This document shows positions 35,636 through 46,573 of a stretch of 64,000 nucleotides of DNA, in pieces (within the stretch, counting starts at the first letter, position 1; the number at the start of each line of letters is the position of its first letter). A program made the position numbers and the translations under genes. The notes under the pieces are model-generated. The model ran no database searches, was not told the DNA's origin, and was given only the letters and a program-made list of their open reading frames with translations. Source of the stretch: Calothrix sp. NIES-4105 (GTDB lineage: Bacteria > Cyanobacteriota > Cyanobacteriia > Cyanobacteriales > Nostocaceae); NCBI RefSeq assembly GCF_002368415.1, contig NZ_AP018290.1, positions 9,105,717-9,169,716 on the forward strand, written 5' to 3'.

Positions 35636-36910
35636 ATGATTAACAACTCTTCGGTTAGAAAAATCTTGATTCTGTCAGCTAATCCCCTTAAGACATCACG
35701 ACTCCGCTTGGATAACGAAGTACGGGAAATCGATCAGGGATTAAACCGTGCTAAACACCGAGAACAATATGAGTTAGTGCAAAAATGGGCAGTTAGAACT
35801 GACGATATCAGAAGAGCATTATTGGATACAGAGCCTCAATTTGTCCATTTTTGTGGTCATGGATATGGAGAAAATGGTCTAGCTTTTGAAGCAGAAGATG
35901 GCAAAGTCAAGCTAGTGAGTACAAATGCCTTAGCCGGACTATTTGAGTTGTGCCAAGACCACGTTAAGTGTGTCATTCTCAATGCTTGCTACTCGGAAGT
36001 ACAAGCTGAAGCTATTAGCCAGCATATTGATTACGTGGTTGGAATGAAACAATCAATTGGGGATGAGGCAGCGATTAAGTTTGCTATTGGTTTCTATGAT
36101 GCTATCGGCGCCGGACGTTCTGTTGAAGATGCTTACAAATTTGGTTGCAATGCTATTGAGCTAGAAACAATTCCAGAACATCTCACACCAATACTTAAAA
36201 AAAGAGCCAACGGAATTTCGATGAATTGTAAAAAACAAATTACATTTGTACTTAGTGGTACTTTAGACTCATTAGAACGGAGCAAACTGGAAGCTATTGT
36301 CGCTCATTTGCGTATAGTTGCAAGGGATGCTTATTTGACAATTGTTGATGTTCAAGAAGGTAGTATCAAATTAGTACTAGAAGGTTCACAAGAAGGTCTG
36401 GAACGACTTGAGACACTATTTAAGTCTGGGAAAATTTCTGAGGTATTGGGTATTTCTGTTGAAGATGTTTATTTTGTAACTAGCGAGAATGCACATGCTA
36501 GGGAGGATACCAAATCTGAAGGTAATAATGAAATAGATGCAAATTTAAAAGAACTGGTCAAAAGCATTTTAGGTCAAGTATGGCGTGTACAGTACAGGGT
36601 ATTAGGTGATGCGTCAGTAGATAAGCTTTATGATGCCATTCAGGGTGGAAGGTCACTAGATGATTTATTGAGTTTTGCGGCGGGTGGAAGTGCTTTTGAT
36701 ATGAGATCTGCCTGGGAATTACTCTATCAAGCAGTTGGACTTACGGTTAATGTACTGGCTCTTTACAAAATATGGAAGCAAGAGCATAATCGTCCTCCTT
36801 CCAAAGAAGAACTTTCACAAAAAGCTAGAGAGGCTGGAATTTATGATTCTTATGAACGTGCTGTACTAAAAAAACTAGATGCCCTAATTGAGGAGGTGAC
36901 GAAACAGTGA
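35636..36910 (+). CDS. CHAT-domain (caspase-like) protease with helical C-terminal domain
   Basis: A 424-residue protein from ATG 35636; the longer frame to 35594 has only a TTG and a non-domain N-terminus. The CHAT core starts RKILILSANPLKTSRLRLDN; catalytic His75 lies in FVHFCGHGYGENG and Cys118 in CVILNACYSE, followed by GDEAAIKFAIGFYDAIGAGR. Residues ~205-290 resemble a small beta/alpha domain with ITFVLSGTLDSLERSK and IKLVLEGSQEGLE, and the rest is helical, possibly an effector-associated adaptor. CHAT proteases act in gasdermin-type and other abortive systems. A 30-codon frame overlaps its stop. Confidence 0.85.
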   Translation: MINNSSVRKILILSANPLKTSRLRLDNEVREIDQGLNRAKHREQYELVQKWAVRTDDIRRALLDTEPQFVHFCGHGYGENGLAFEAEDGKVKLVSTNALAGLFELCQDHVKCVILNACYSEVQAEAISQHIDYVVGMKQSIGDEAAIKFAIGFYDAIGAGRSVEDAYKFGCNAIELETIPEHLTPILKKRANGISMNCKKQITFVLSGTLDSLERSKLEAIVAHLRIVARDAYLTIVDVQEGSIKLVLEGSQEGLERLETLFKSGKISEVLGISVEDVYFVTSENAHAREDTKSEGNNEIDANLKELVKSILGQVWRVQYRVLGDASVDKLYDAIQGGRSLDDLLSFAAGGSAFDMRSAWELLYQAVGLTVNVLALYKIWKQEHNRPPSKEELSQKAREAGIYDSYERAVLKKLDALIEEVTKQ

Positions 36911-36999
36911 AACACCTTAGCTGGTTACTTGGTAACACATTTTATCTGATTGCAAGCTTTTGGTTGGACGAACTTAGATGGCTGAGAGTCTGGCTCTAA
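36907..36999 (+). CDS. Possible coupled 30-residue hydrophobic peptide
   Basis: A GTG at 36907-36909 overlaps the CHAT stop (GTGA). The frame encodes about 30 residues rich in tryptophan, leucine and phenylalanine (HLSWLLGNTFYLIASFWL, then DELRWLRVW), long enough for one membrane span. It ends two bases before the convergent metalloprotease gene's stop. The overlap and composition suggest a real membrane-active peptide; the short length leaves chance possible. Confidence 0.35.
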   Translation: MKHLSWLLGNTFYLIASFWLDELRWLRVWL

Positions 37000-37001
37000 A
37001 A

Positions 37002-38195
37002 TCAAGTTTTAACTACTCTACTTTCAACTTCATTGCTAATCTCTAAAAATTGATTCAGACGTTTGTTATGGAGTGCATATAAAAATAAAGATGAAAACAT
37101 CAATACAAAGGGTATTATAGGAGGAGATAGTGTAATTCTACCTAAGTATAAAAAGAATAGATTAAAAGGAAGAGCAAATAATCTGTCTTCCAAAGGTATC
37201 CAATCAAGATAAGGCAATTTTTTGTGATTTTTTAAGCAATCCTGATACAATTTAAAGTACCCTAAACGATACATCCATTCCTTAATATAATCCCTCTTAT
37301 CTTGATTGCTTAGTTTACCTTGATCCATTAACATAGTAAGGATTTCAAATCTTTTTTTTATCGCCTCCATATCAATTTGAGGTTCAGGTAACTCGCTTAA
37401 ATCTTGATTCAATTCAATAAAATATTCGATTGCTTCTTCTTGCTCTTCTGAATTAGAGAGCTTTCGTAAAGCTCCATTATCTGCGATTGCCTCGCGTCTT
37501 TCTTTTGCTCTAATACTGGTAACTATATTCAGTAATACATAGGTAATTATTATTAGCCAATGCCACCAAGCAGTCGCGAGGAAAGAGAGGAGAATTACGG
37601 CAAAACTTAAAGCAATTGGACGTGCGTGCATCTGGCTCAACTGTTCTGCACCATCACGATTAACATGTTCAAGTTCATGTAGTAAAAGGAAGCGAAAAAA
37701 TGCATCCATTTCCTCTGGTCGCCTATTTAGAAAAACTAGTGACGGGCCAAGAAGGTTGGTATATGCTTTACACGCAGTTAGTGACTTGCCATCTTTATGT
37801 TCAACACTAAGTATAAGTAGCGGTTCCTTGGATAGATTATCATAGAGAGGGCTTTTCTCCATAACATTTTTGACAAACAAGGGTAGCATTCGATACATTT
37901 TTTGATACACTCCGATACCACAAAACTCTTTTATTGACTCATACACTGAGCTATCTACTGGATGAATCAAATAGTTTCCGTCTAAGATGTCATTGCGAGC
38001 ATCTTTCAAGTGTTTGAACGAGCATTCAATGTCAGCCCAAGTAAATACCCATCCATAGAATAAACATGTAATTATAAAGCCAAAAACCCATAGCCACGAG
38101 GGATGGCAAACAAAACCCACCAAACAAACAGTTAATGATGGATAATAGTAACCCATGTGAAGACAACAGTTGAGCCATCTAAATAGTTTATTCAA
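37002..38195 (-). CDS. Integral membrane M48-like metalloprotease
   Basis: A 397-residue protein with hydrophobic segments near 20-50, 192-230 and 340-380. The zinc motif is LLLHELEHVNRDG (HELEH at 173-177), and a third ligand is likely E235 in REAIADNGAL (E-x3-D as in M48 and BlaR1 peptidases). Such enzymes cleave membrane proteins or act as sensor proteases. It is convergent with the CHAT gene, so they are not co-transcribed, but proximity suggests a shared locus. Confidence 0.75.
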   Translation of the reverse strand: MNKLFRWLNCCLHMGYYYPSLTVCLVGFVCHPSWLWVFGFIITCLFYGWVFTWADIECSFKHLKDARNDILDGNYLIHPVDSSVYESIKEFCGIGVYQKMYRMLPLFVKNVMEKSPLYDNLSKEPLLILSVEHKDGKSLTACKAYTNLLGPSLVFLNRRPEEMDAFFRFLLLHELEHVNRDGAEQLSQMHARPIALSFAVILLSFLATAWWHWLIIITYVLLNIVTSIRAKERREAIADNGALRKLSNSEEQEEAIEYFIELNQDLSELPEPQIDMEAIKKRFEILTMLMDQGKLSNQDKRDYIKEWMYRLGYFKLYQDCLKNHKKLPYLDWIPLEDRLFALPFNLFFLYLGRITLSPPIIPFVLMFSSLFLYALHNKRLNQFLEISNEVESRVVKT

Positions 38196-38683
38196 GAAAC
38201 CACCTCCAAATTTCTCCTACTAGAATAATAAAAATTACATGAAGTTCAAGAGTCTCATAACTTTATATATTTATTATCACCTATAATCAGTATATACAGT
38301 GAAAATAATTTCCATATAAAGTTTTTGATTCCTAGTTCCAGGTAATTTTTCCATTATATAAAATGCCTCTCATCGCATCTACTATAGACTGCGTATATAA
38401 AATAAAGCAAACTATTCAGGGTACGAGAATCATCCCAATAAAAAACTGAAAATAAGCACATTATACATATAGCATAAAAAGTCTTAAATAAAAAACACGG
38501 AACCTGATACATATAAATATCATTATCTTCCGAAATAACACAAAAATAGTCTGTAGGAATTTACATAAGAGCATCTACTTCTAACAGTTTATCAACAAAT
38601 CATTAAGGTGTTCTCTACATTATTTATTTACAACATGTACCAATTTATGCATATCTCAGCGATACCTATTTAATGTCTGAGTA
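38196..38683. other. AT-rich intergenic, promoter region
   Basis: About 490 bp of very AT-rich DNA between two divergent genes. No repeats or gene remnants recognised. Confidence 0.5.
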
Positions 38684-38734
38684 ATGTGCGAGAGAATCGT
38701 TTGTTTATTTTTTTATCAACTAAGGAGACAAATC

Positions 38735-39013
38735 ATGAACCATATTGATTCTGATAACATTAACGCAGGACAAACAATAACTTATAATCTATCATTTCGA
38801 GCCGGAATTACTTACAAGATTTATGTTCAGAATGCTTTACCTGGGGTAGATTTAGACGTTTATGTTTTAGATGGAAACCGTAAGGTGTTAGCTGGGGATA
38901 ATTCCATTGCTAGTGATGCAGCATGTACATTTACTCCTGGTTGGTCAGGAGAGTATACTATTGCAGTAACCTGTGAAAAAGGTTCTACAAGTTATCATTT
39001 GTACGTTGGTTAA
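38735..39013 (+). CDS. PPC-like beta-domain protein
   Basis: A 92-residue protein from ATG 38735, which has AAGGAG seven bases upstream; the longer frame from 38684 is rejected for that reason. The sequence ITYKIYVQNALPGVDLDVYV, then WSGEYTIAVTCEKGSTSYHL is the jelly-roll-like pattern of pre-peptidase C-terminal (PPC) domains. These usually are appended to secreted proteases; here it stands alone without a signal peptide. Function is unknown. Confidence 0.65.
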   Translation: MNHIDSDNINAGQTITYNLSFRAGITYKIYVQNALPGVDLDVYVLDGNRKVLAGDNSIASDAACTFTPGWSGEYTIAVTCEKGSTSYHLYVG

Positions 39014-39075
39014 TCACTATTTTGATTAAGAGACTTTAATGTTGTAAAACCAGGCATATATATAGTTAAGCGTTA

Positions 39076-39173
39076 CCAGACCCAGAATTTTCAGGGTCTG
39101 GTGACTTACATCAGAACTTTATCCAACGGAGGAAATTTCCAGGTTACCAGACCCAGAATTTTTCAGGGTCTGG
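39076..39173. repeat. Two identical hairpins
   Basis: GTTACCAGACCC...GGGTCTGGTGAC occurs at 39072-39105 and 39143-39176, the loop AGAATTTTC differing by one T. Arms of 8-9 bp are perfect. The intervening 37 bp has no match elsewhere in the window. Position after the PPC-like gene suggests termination or a REP-like role. Confidence 0.8.
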
Positions 39174-39182
39174 TGACAGCTA

Positions 39183-39620
39183 TATCTACCCCTTCCTCCA
39201 ACAGCAGCACATCACCGTCGTTCCGAATTTCAACGACAGATATTGTCCCCTCTGAAATTATCTCAGCAGGCGCCCCAAATTTTATCAACTTTCCTGACTT
39301 TTCACGTCTTGTGGAAAAACGAACATAGAACCTAACCCCCGACCCCCTTCCCTAAGAAGGAATTCCTGAGTATAATTACTCCCCTCTCCTTATAGGAGAG
39401 GGGTTGGGGGAGAGGTTTTCAACATACAAATGAATTGTCAGATCAACTTCCACCATTTCAAACGAGTCAACACACCCGATGCCATATCTACCACCAAGCG
39501 TCGCGTCGGGTTTTCAACCACTTTAAACCAAATAAAACTTCCGTCAACCCTTCGCCAACACGAACTAAAATATCAAACTCACTGCCATCAAAACGTACCA
39601 AACCCCGCGTAGATATCAAA
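39183..39620 (-). pseudogene. Decayed C-terminal part of aspartyl protease family gene, copy 1
   Basis: Minus-strand reading gives STRGLVRFDGSEFDILVRVG, then EGLTEVLFGLKWLKTRR and, after a frame disruption, LVVDMASGVLT; this is the second half of the same small aspartyl protease family as 8899-9072 (flap and LLGxxWL motif). It is interrupted by a MITE at 39294. A parallel copy is at 40835. Confidence 0.5.
39294..39441. mobile_element. MITE related to the element at 22640
   Basis: The left end CTGACTTTTCACGTCTTGTGG and right end ATTGTCAG are partly eroded, with a C-rich/G-rich interior (CTCCTTATAGGAGAGGGG). The flanks ATCAACTTTC (39284-39293) and ATCAACTTCC (39442-39451) are a near-perfect target duplication, and the uninterrupted locus is seen at 40928-40945. 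It is 148 bp. Confidence 0.8.
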
Positions 39621-39757
39621 ATCACTTATTCACGAGCGCAGATTGTTGCACTATTAGTCTTGGACACTAATTTTGGTTATAATCGTTTAACGATATTTTT
39701 CTCGCTGAAATTAACTGTCATAACATGAAAGCGTTGTCAAGGACTAGATAAATTTAA

Positions 39758-40747
39758 ATGGCTCAGTACAAACACGACCGATTCTTCAAATTTTATATTC
39801 AATCTTTATATAAAACGAAGGGAGATACTTTACAAAATATCCAAGTCCACAACGATGAAGACCTCGAAATTGATTTAATGTTTATAGTCCAAGAAAATCT
39901 TGGATGGCAGCAAGAGAATTTAGGCTTATTTGACCGATTAATGCAAGAGCATCCAACGATTATCATCGAACATTATAGCTCGTATTTAGAAGAAACAGAT
40001 ATTAATAAATCGATTACTAGAAAGAATCTGTATTGGACACAAAAGCAAAAAGAACTAGTAGAGAATGCTAAAACCAAACAGGAGCTAACAGCTTCTGGGC
40101 GACTGTCGAAACAGGCAAAAAAACAAATAGAAAACCAAAATCCATTTACCTGGATACTTACGGTTAATTGCAGTGAAAAACTATTGAATTTATGTAACGC
40201 TCAACCAGCTAATGAATTAGGCGCAGGTGTATATCGGCTTCCTCAAATATTGCGGATGGGAATTGTAATTATTGAGCAATTGATTGATAGTCCTGACACT
40301 ATTTGGTTGAAAATGTTGGGAGATAAAGAAAGTGCGAAGCTCGCTTTTCAATCAATCAAGCAGTTATCGCCAAATCGTAGGGAAAAAAATGATATAATCA
40401 GTGCATGTATTAAATATTGTGTTTACCTACGAGACATACCTACTGATAACTTAACTCCAGAGGACAAAGATTTTATGAGAACGATGGCAGAAATCGATGC
40501 TTGGTATGAAGCTGAAATTAACAACGCTAAGTTAGAAGGCAAACTAGAAGGCAAACTAGAAGGCAAGGTTGAGTCGGCAATTACTATAATTAGAGTCAAG
40601 TTTGGGGATGAGATTCTCACGCCACAGATAGTGAGTCAACTCCAAAAGTTAAACGCCAAGCAACTTGATGATTTTATGATCGGAATGTTTAATTGGCAAC
40701 AACAAGAAGAGATGTCCGAATGGCTGTTTGGGAGTGAAAAAGTCTAA
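39758..40747 (+). CDS. Rpn-like/PD-(D/E)xK-related protein
   Basis: A 329-residue protein like the abundant cyanobacterial Rpn-related family. The N-terminus MAQYKHDRFFKFYIQSLY, the acidic DEDLEIDLMFIVQENLGW and helical middle are suggestive of a PD-(D/E)xK fold, though the catalytic lysine is not clear. A tandem EGKLEGKLEGKVE is near residue 260, a typical slippage-prone insertion. The gene is flanked by two copies of an aspartyl protease fragment in the same orientation. A DNA recombination or cleavage role is known for Rpn proteins; here it is inferred. Confidence 0.55.
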   Translation: MAQYKHDRFFKFYIQSLYKTKGDTLQNIQVHNDEDLEIDLMFIVQENLGWQQENLGLFDRLMQEHPTIIIEHYSSYLEETDINKSITRKNLYWTQKQKELVENAKTKQELTASGRLSKQAKKQIENQNPFTWILTVNCSEKLLNLCNAQPANELGAGVYRLPQILRMGIVIIEQLIDSPDTIWLKMLGDKESAKLAFQSIKQLSPNRREKNDIISACIKYCVYLRDIPTDNLTPEDKDFMRTMAEIDAWYEAEINNAKLEGKLEGKLEGKVESAITIIRVKFGDEILTPQIVSQLQKLNAKQLDDFMIGMFNWQQQEEMSEWLFGSEKV

Positions 40748-40834
40748 ACGCTCACGTTATTATATGCCTTTGAGCTTTTAATAGGAGGATTATTGGGAGA
40801 TTTGAAACCCGATATCATGAGTCTGTCTACTGGC

Positions 40835-41065
40835 AGCCAAAGTTCCTACAGCAGCACATCAGCGTCGTTCCGAATTCCAACAACAAATATTGTCCCCTCT
40901 GAAATTATCTCAGCAGGCGCCCCAAATCTTATCAACTTCCAACCATCCTTGAGAGTCAACACACCCGATGCCATATCTACCACCAAGCGTCGGGTTTTCA
41001 AACACTTAAAACCAAATAAAACTTCCGTAAAACCTTCGCCAACCTAAACTAAAATATCAAAATTG
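40835..41065 (-). pseudogene. Decayed C-terminal part of aspartyl protease family gene, copy 2
   Basis: Uninterrupted counterpart of 39183-39620 (without the MITE). The minus strand encodes EGFTEVLFGFKCLKTRRLVV, then DMASGVLTLKDGW and further an unassigned FGAPAEIISEGTIFVVGI. The catalytic N-terminal half is absent. Confidence 0.5.
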
Positions 41066-41104
41066 CTTACTCCTGTGGCAGTTTGTTGCACTATTGTCCA
41101 ATGG

Positions 41105-41702
41105 TTATTTCTCTGTTAGCTTTTCAGCAAAGCGAGCAAAAGTAGGGCAACGATTTAGCTTATTTAAATCTTCTAGCTTTTCAACAATCATTTTTGCGTG
41201 CTGTCTATCAACATAAGGACGACCAATATTTTCTTGAAACATTTTATTTAAGGTTTTTTTTGGATTGCGTACCCGTTCTGGATTTTTCGTGTCTTTGATT
41301 TTGACTGGATGAGTTGGTTTTGAAAGGACTGAAGAAATAGCACGACCATCGGCAAGTAACCATGCTTCCAGTTCTTCCTCAATACAAACTAGATACACCT
41401 GTGATGATGTCACTCCAGCTTGAGCTAAAGACTCCAGAATTGCAACACGATCCTCTTTACGACAAGGAGATTCTTTTTTTTCACGCCAAGCAGGGTAAAG
41501 ATCCCAAACAATCAGTATACGCTCACATCCATCTTTTAAGAGTTGCGCTGCTGCAATGCCACATTCAGAAACTAAATTTGGCTTGTTGTCGAGAGTGACA
41601 CTCGATATCTCTATATCTTTCTGAAGCATACGTGCGCTTGTGTTCGCATACTTTTTTGTCTGCACCATCTGGTCCACATTCAAAAATCATTCCAACCTTC
41701 AT
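41105..41702 (-). pseudogene. DUF4276/TOPRIM-like gene with a 1-nt frameshift
   Basis: An ATG at 41700-41702 begins MKVGMIFECGPDGADKKVCE, a typical TOPRIM-like N-terminus with the early glutamate. The rest of the protein continues in the neighbouring frame from about 41650: ARMLQKDIEISSVTL, CERILIVWDLYPAWREK, VYLVCIEEELEAWLLAD and a C-terminal helix. The two frames meet near 41635-41650, around CACAAGCGC or at the A6 run just before it. It follows the AAA gene after three bases. It is either inactivated, a sequencing error or recoded; see finding. Confidence 0.7.
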
Positions 41703-41705
41703 TGC

Positions 41706-42902
41706 CTATCCTTTCTGGCTCAAACGATTCATAGTGTAAAGTTTTCCTGGGCCAAATTTTTTAGACCATTCTTGGAGTGATTCTTGCTCGGCAGGACGAC
41801 TAAATACAGGCTGACCATTTTCGTCTCGTTCAACTAAAATAATTTGAGATAAAAGTAAAAGGTCAAGTAAATACGGAGAATGCGTCGTAATAATAACTTT
41901 ACTTCTTCCCGTTTCAACTAAATTTCTAATTTCATCTACAATTAAATGAATACTTCTTGGGTCTAGTCCATTTTCAATTTCTTCAATTACAATTAGTGGT
42001 GCTGGTTGCGGATGTCGTAGTACAGCTAATAATGCCAATATTCTTAGCGTCCCCGTTGAAAACAGCCATGTTGGAAGCTTAAAATTATTTTCGGTTAACT
42101 GGAGATAAACATTACGCTCCAATTCAGAAGTGACGTTAGCTTGTAAATCACGAGCATAAGGAACTATGTATTGTAAGGTTTCTACAATTCCATCAAATAC
42201 ATTACTATCAAGTCTATATATACTTAAAAGGTATTCAGCTAGATTTGAACCATCACTTGCTAAACTAATGTTCTTATTTGTAAGTTTTCTAGGGTTAGGC
42301 GAAACCATAGAATACGGGTTCAAATTTAGAAACTGCCAATTTAATATATTAGTAAATATATCATATTCTTGAAAATTCTCTCGAACAGTAAATGTAGATA
42401 TTATAGATTGACCGTCTAAGCATTTGCCTTGAAATTTATATTTTTCTGTTATATCTAAATTCTTATTTTGCTTCCCTTTTATAGAAAACTCACCAGTATC
42501 TGTTCTTGTAAATACAGTTTTAGATTTATTAAATAATATCTCTAAAGTTTCTTTTTGTATGAATAACTCATCTTTACTGGAATCTATAGTTACAGCCATT
42601 TCAGAATAATAGTCTTCCCAACAAATTTTAAAATCAACTGGATTGGTTTCATAAGAACGTTCTATACCAGATTTTTCTGTAATATGAGATACAGCTTGAT
42701 TACGTATATGTTCAAAACCACCCCAATAATTCATTGCTTTATCAAGACCATCTCTCACTATCATTTGATAAGTTGAAAGTGCTTCAATAATACTACTTTT
42801 TCCAGAACCATTATTTCCAATGAATACTGTTAAAGGTGTGAAGCTAATTGTTTTGCTATCACATATAGCCTTAAAATTTTTAACTTGAAATGTTTTAAGC
42901 AT
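41706..42902 (-). CDS. AAA (ABC-type, AAA_21) ATPase
   Basis: A 398-residue ATPase of the SMC/OLD-like class. Walker A is FIGNNGSGKSSIIEAL near the N-terminus, Walker B PLIVIEEIENGLDPRSIH and the switch histidine IITTHSPYLLDLL near the C-terminus. There is only a short insert instead of a long coiled coil. With the downstream TOPRIM-like gene it forms a two-gene unit of the kind found in defence systems such as PARIS and OLD, where the ATPase senses and the TOPRIM cuts. That role is inferred here from architecture. Confidence 0.85.
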   Translation of the reverse strand: MLKTFQVKNFKAICDSKTISFTPLTVFIGNNGSGKSSIIEALSTYQMIVRDGLDKAMNYWGGFEHIRNQAVSHITEKSGIERSYETNPVDFKICWEDYYSEMAVTIDSSKDELFIQKETLEILFNKSKTVFTRTDTGEFSIKGKQNKNLDITEKYKFQGKCLDGQSIISTFTVRENFQEYDIFTNILNWQFLNLNPYSMVSPNPRKLTNKNISLASDGSNLAEYLLSIYRLDSNVFDGIVETLQYIVPYARDLQANVTSELERNVYLQLTENNFKLPTWLFSTGTLRILALLAVLRHPQPAPLIVIEEIENGLDPRSIHLIVDEIRNLVETGRSKVIITTHSPYLLDLLLLSQIILVERDENGQPVFSRPAEQESLQEWSKKFGPGKLYTMNRLSQKG

Positions 42903-43228
42903 AATGTTAATGTTTATACTTTAATTAAATTATGTGTTACTGCATGAACTTAATTAGTGGCGCCGATTATTATTACAAAACGCGCACTTCTTTGCGACGC
43001 GCGGTAAGATAAAGCGATAGCATGATTGTAGCAGCATTATAAGGCGCCTGGGATTTTTTGCTCTTTTATATTTTCCCTTATTTATAGCAAACATAGTGAA
43101 ACTAATAGGTGGTTGGTGATGGTGCGTAACTGCTACTTTAATTTACGTTTTATTTGTTGTTTTTTCAAGCAGTTACACACCCTACGTTTATGTTGGGAAC
43201 CTCGGCGCCTCACCCAACCTACACGTAA

Positions 43229-43253
<25 letters not shown>
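42903..43253. other. Intergenic with 62-nt inverted repeat
   Basis: 351 bp with GGCGCC and GCGCGC sites, the inverted-repeat element at 43121-43182 and the CGGAT-type repeat entering the end of ligA at 43229. No gene. Confidence 0.6.
43121..43182. repeat. 62-nt inverted-repeat element, second copy
   Basis: GGTGCGTAACTGCT pairs with AGCAGTTACACACC. Equal in length and end sequence to the element at 19674-19735 but with different inner arms. CCTACG follows as in the first copy's inverse flank. Confidence 0.75.
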
Positions 43254-45329
<2,076 letters not shown>

Positions 45330-45379
45330 CTATACTAATCAGGGAAAGGGGCAAAGGGGAAGGGGTAAAGGAATATTAA

Positions 45380-45522
45380 GTGCTGAGTGCTGAGTGCTGA
45401 GTGCTGAGTAATGAGTGGTGAGTGCTGAGTGGTGAGTGCTGAGTAGTAACTCCTAACTTCTAACTCCTAACTCAATACTCCTAACTTTACTCAGCACTCA
45501 GCACTTTCTACTCAGCACTACT
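45380..45522. repeat. Large AGTGCTGAGT repeat/fold-back cluster
   Basis: Five or more head-to-tail GTGCTGAGT units on the left, a TAACTTCTAACTCC section in the middle and inverse CAGCACTCAGCACT on the right. The whole can fold as a long hairpin between ligA and the VWA gene. Confidence 0.8.
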
Positions 45523-46573
45523 TCCAGTCTTCTACTTCATAGAGAAATTTGGTTTTACCGATTAATTTACGATTTGCTGAAGTACTTTGGACAAAAACCA
45601 TATACTTTTCGAGATTGTTTGGTTTTATACGAGCGGTCGAACCTTCCGGTAAACCTAACATCTCGCGCGCTGCTTGTCCTTCAAATAAATCTCCTGTTGC
45701 CCTTTCCATTAAAATAATTTCTTTATAACCTTGAATTGTTTCTGTTTTGGTAAACTCATAAAAACCACGACCGACTTTGAAATTTAAACCGTTTTCTAAA
45801 ACGAACCCTTTAATAGAAACATTATCGTCAATATCTAGAACCTGAAATCTACCTGGAGATACAGCGCGTAAATCAGCTGCTTGAAACATTGTTGTTTCTT
45901 CGCGGTTCATCATTGAGTTAAATATTCTGTTTAACCCGCGACTCATTCTTCCTTGTGCTACAACTTCTTGTTCGTATGCTTGCAGTTGTTCGTTTGAAGA
46001 CTGCTGATAACAAACTGCTAAAAATAAGTCAGTAATATATGAAAATTGGTCAAGATTTACGTGGAAACCACCTGATTGTTCTGCTAATTCTCTATAAAAT
46101 GGTGTTGCATGTGACCTATTTAGCGCTTGCACTCCATAAACGGTAATACTTTTATCTGCTAGTTTCTTTATTTCCTGGCGCCAATTTAACTTTTGCGGGT
46201 TGTATGCAGGTGCATGGGGAATATCATCACCAATTAATACTAAAGATTTTGACGCAGAGTCTGACCAAGCAAGAGATTGTGCTTCGTGTAACACTAATTC
46301 ATAGCATTCGGGTGCATCACCACCACCCGTTGGTTCGACGTTTTGAACAAAATTGCAAATCGCATCAATATCGCTTGATAAATTAAAATACTTGGTGACA
46401 TATGTTGAACCTGCATCGCAATAGTCACCATGTGCAATAATACCAATCTTAATTAACGGAATTTCATTCATCAACCGAGTTACGGTTTCTTTGATTCTTC
46501 GTCGTACCTGCGTTAAGCAAGGATACATGCTGCCTGTGGTGTCAAAACTAAAAACAACTTCTATGCTGCTCAT
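45518..46573 (-). CDS. VWA-domain protein
   Basis: A 351-residue protein with an N-terminal VWA domain. The metal motif is a variant (FSFDTTGSMYPCL, DxTxS), with the second-loop threonine near EPTGGGDAPE and a terminal aspartate in LVLIGDDIPHA. The C-terminal ~130 residues are beta-rich (FQVLDIDDNVSIKGFVLENG, YEFTKTETIQGYKEII) and unknown. No signal peptide, so cytosolic. Similar proteins occur in cyanobacteria and eukaryotes; role unclear. Confidence 0.8.
   Translation of the reverse strand: MSSIEVVFSFDTTGSMYPCLTQVRRRIKETVTRLMNEIPLIKIGIIAHGDYCDAGSTYVTKYFNLSSDIDAICNFVQNVEPTGGGDAPECYELVLHEAQSLAWSDSASKSLVLIGDDIPHAPAYNPQKLNWRQEIKKLADKSITVYGVQALNRSHATPFYRELAEQSGGFHVNLDQFSYITDLFLAVCYQQSSNEQLQAYEQEVVAQGRMSRGLNRIFNSMMNREETTMFQAADLRAVSPGRFQVLDIDDNVSIKGFVLENGLNFKVGRGFYEFTKTETIQGYKEIILMERATGDLFEGQAAREMLGLPEGSTARIKPNNLEKYMVFVQSTSANRKLIGKTKFLYEVEDWK

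Larger units (their letters stand above)
39014..39757. other. Intergenic repeat cluster
   Basis: 740 bp comprising two hairpins (39076-39173), a decayed aspartyl protease segment (39183-39620) and a MITE inserted in it (39294-39441). The remaining ~130 bp upstream of 39758 should contain the promoter of the Rpn-like gene. No intact gene. Confidence 0.7.

Noticed and set aside
38684-38734. Seventeen-residue extension of the PPC-like protein
   Set aside because: The downstream ATG at 38735 has an AAGGAG at proper distance; the extension would read through that site.
39072-39176. Two identical palindromes as a mini CRISPR array
   Set aside because: Only two copies, each a perfect hairpin of 26 bp with one gap of 37 bp; no third unit and no leader or cas gene beside it.
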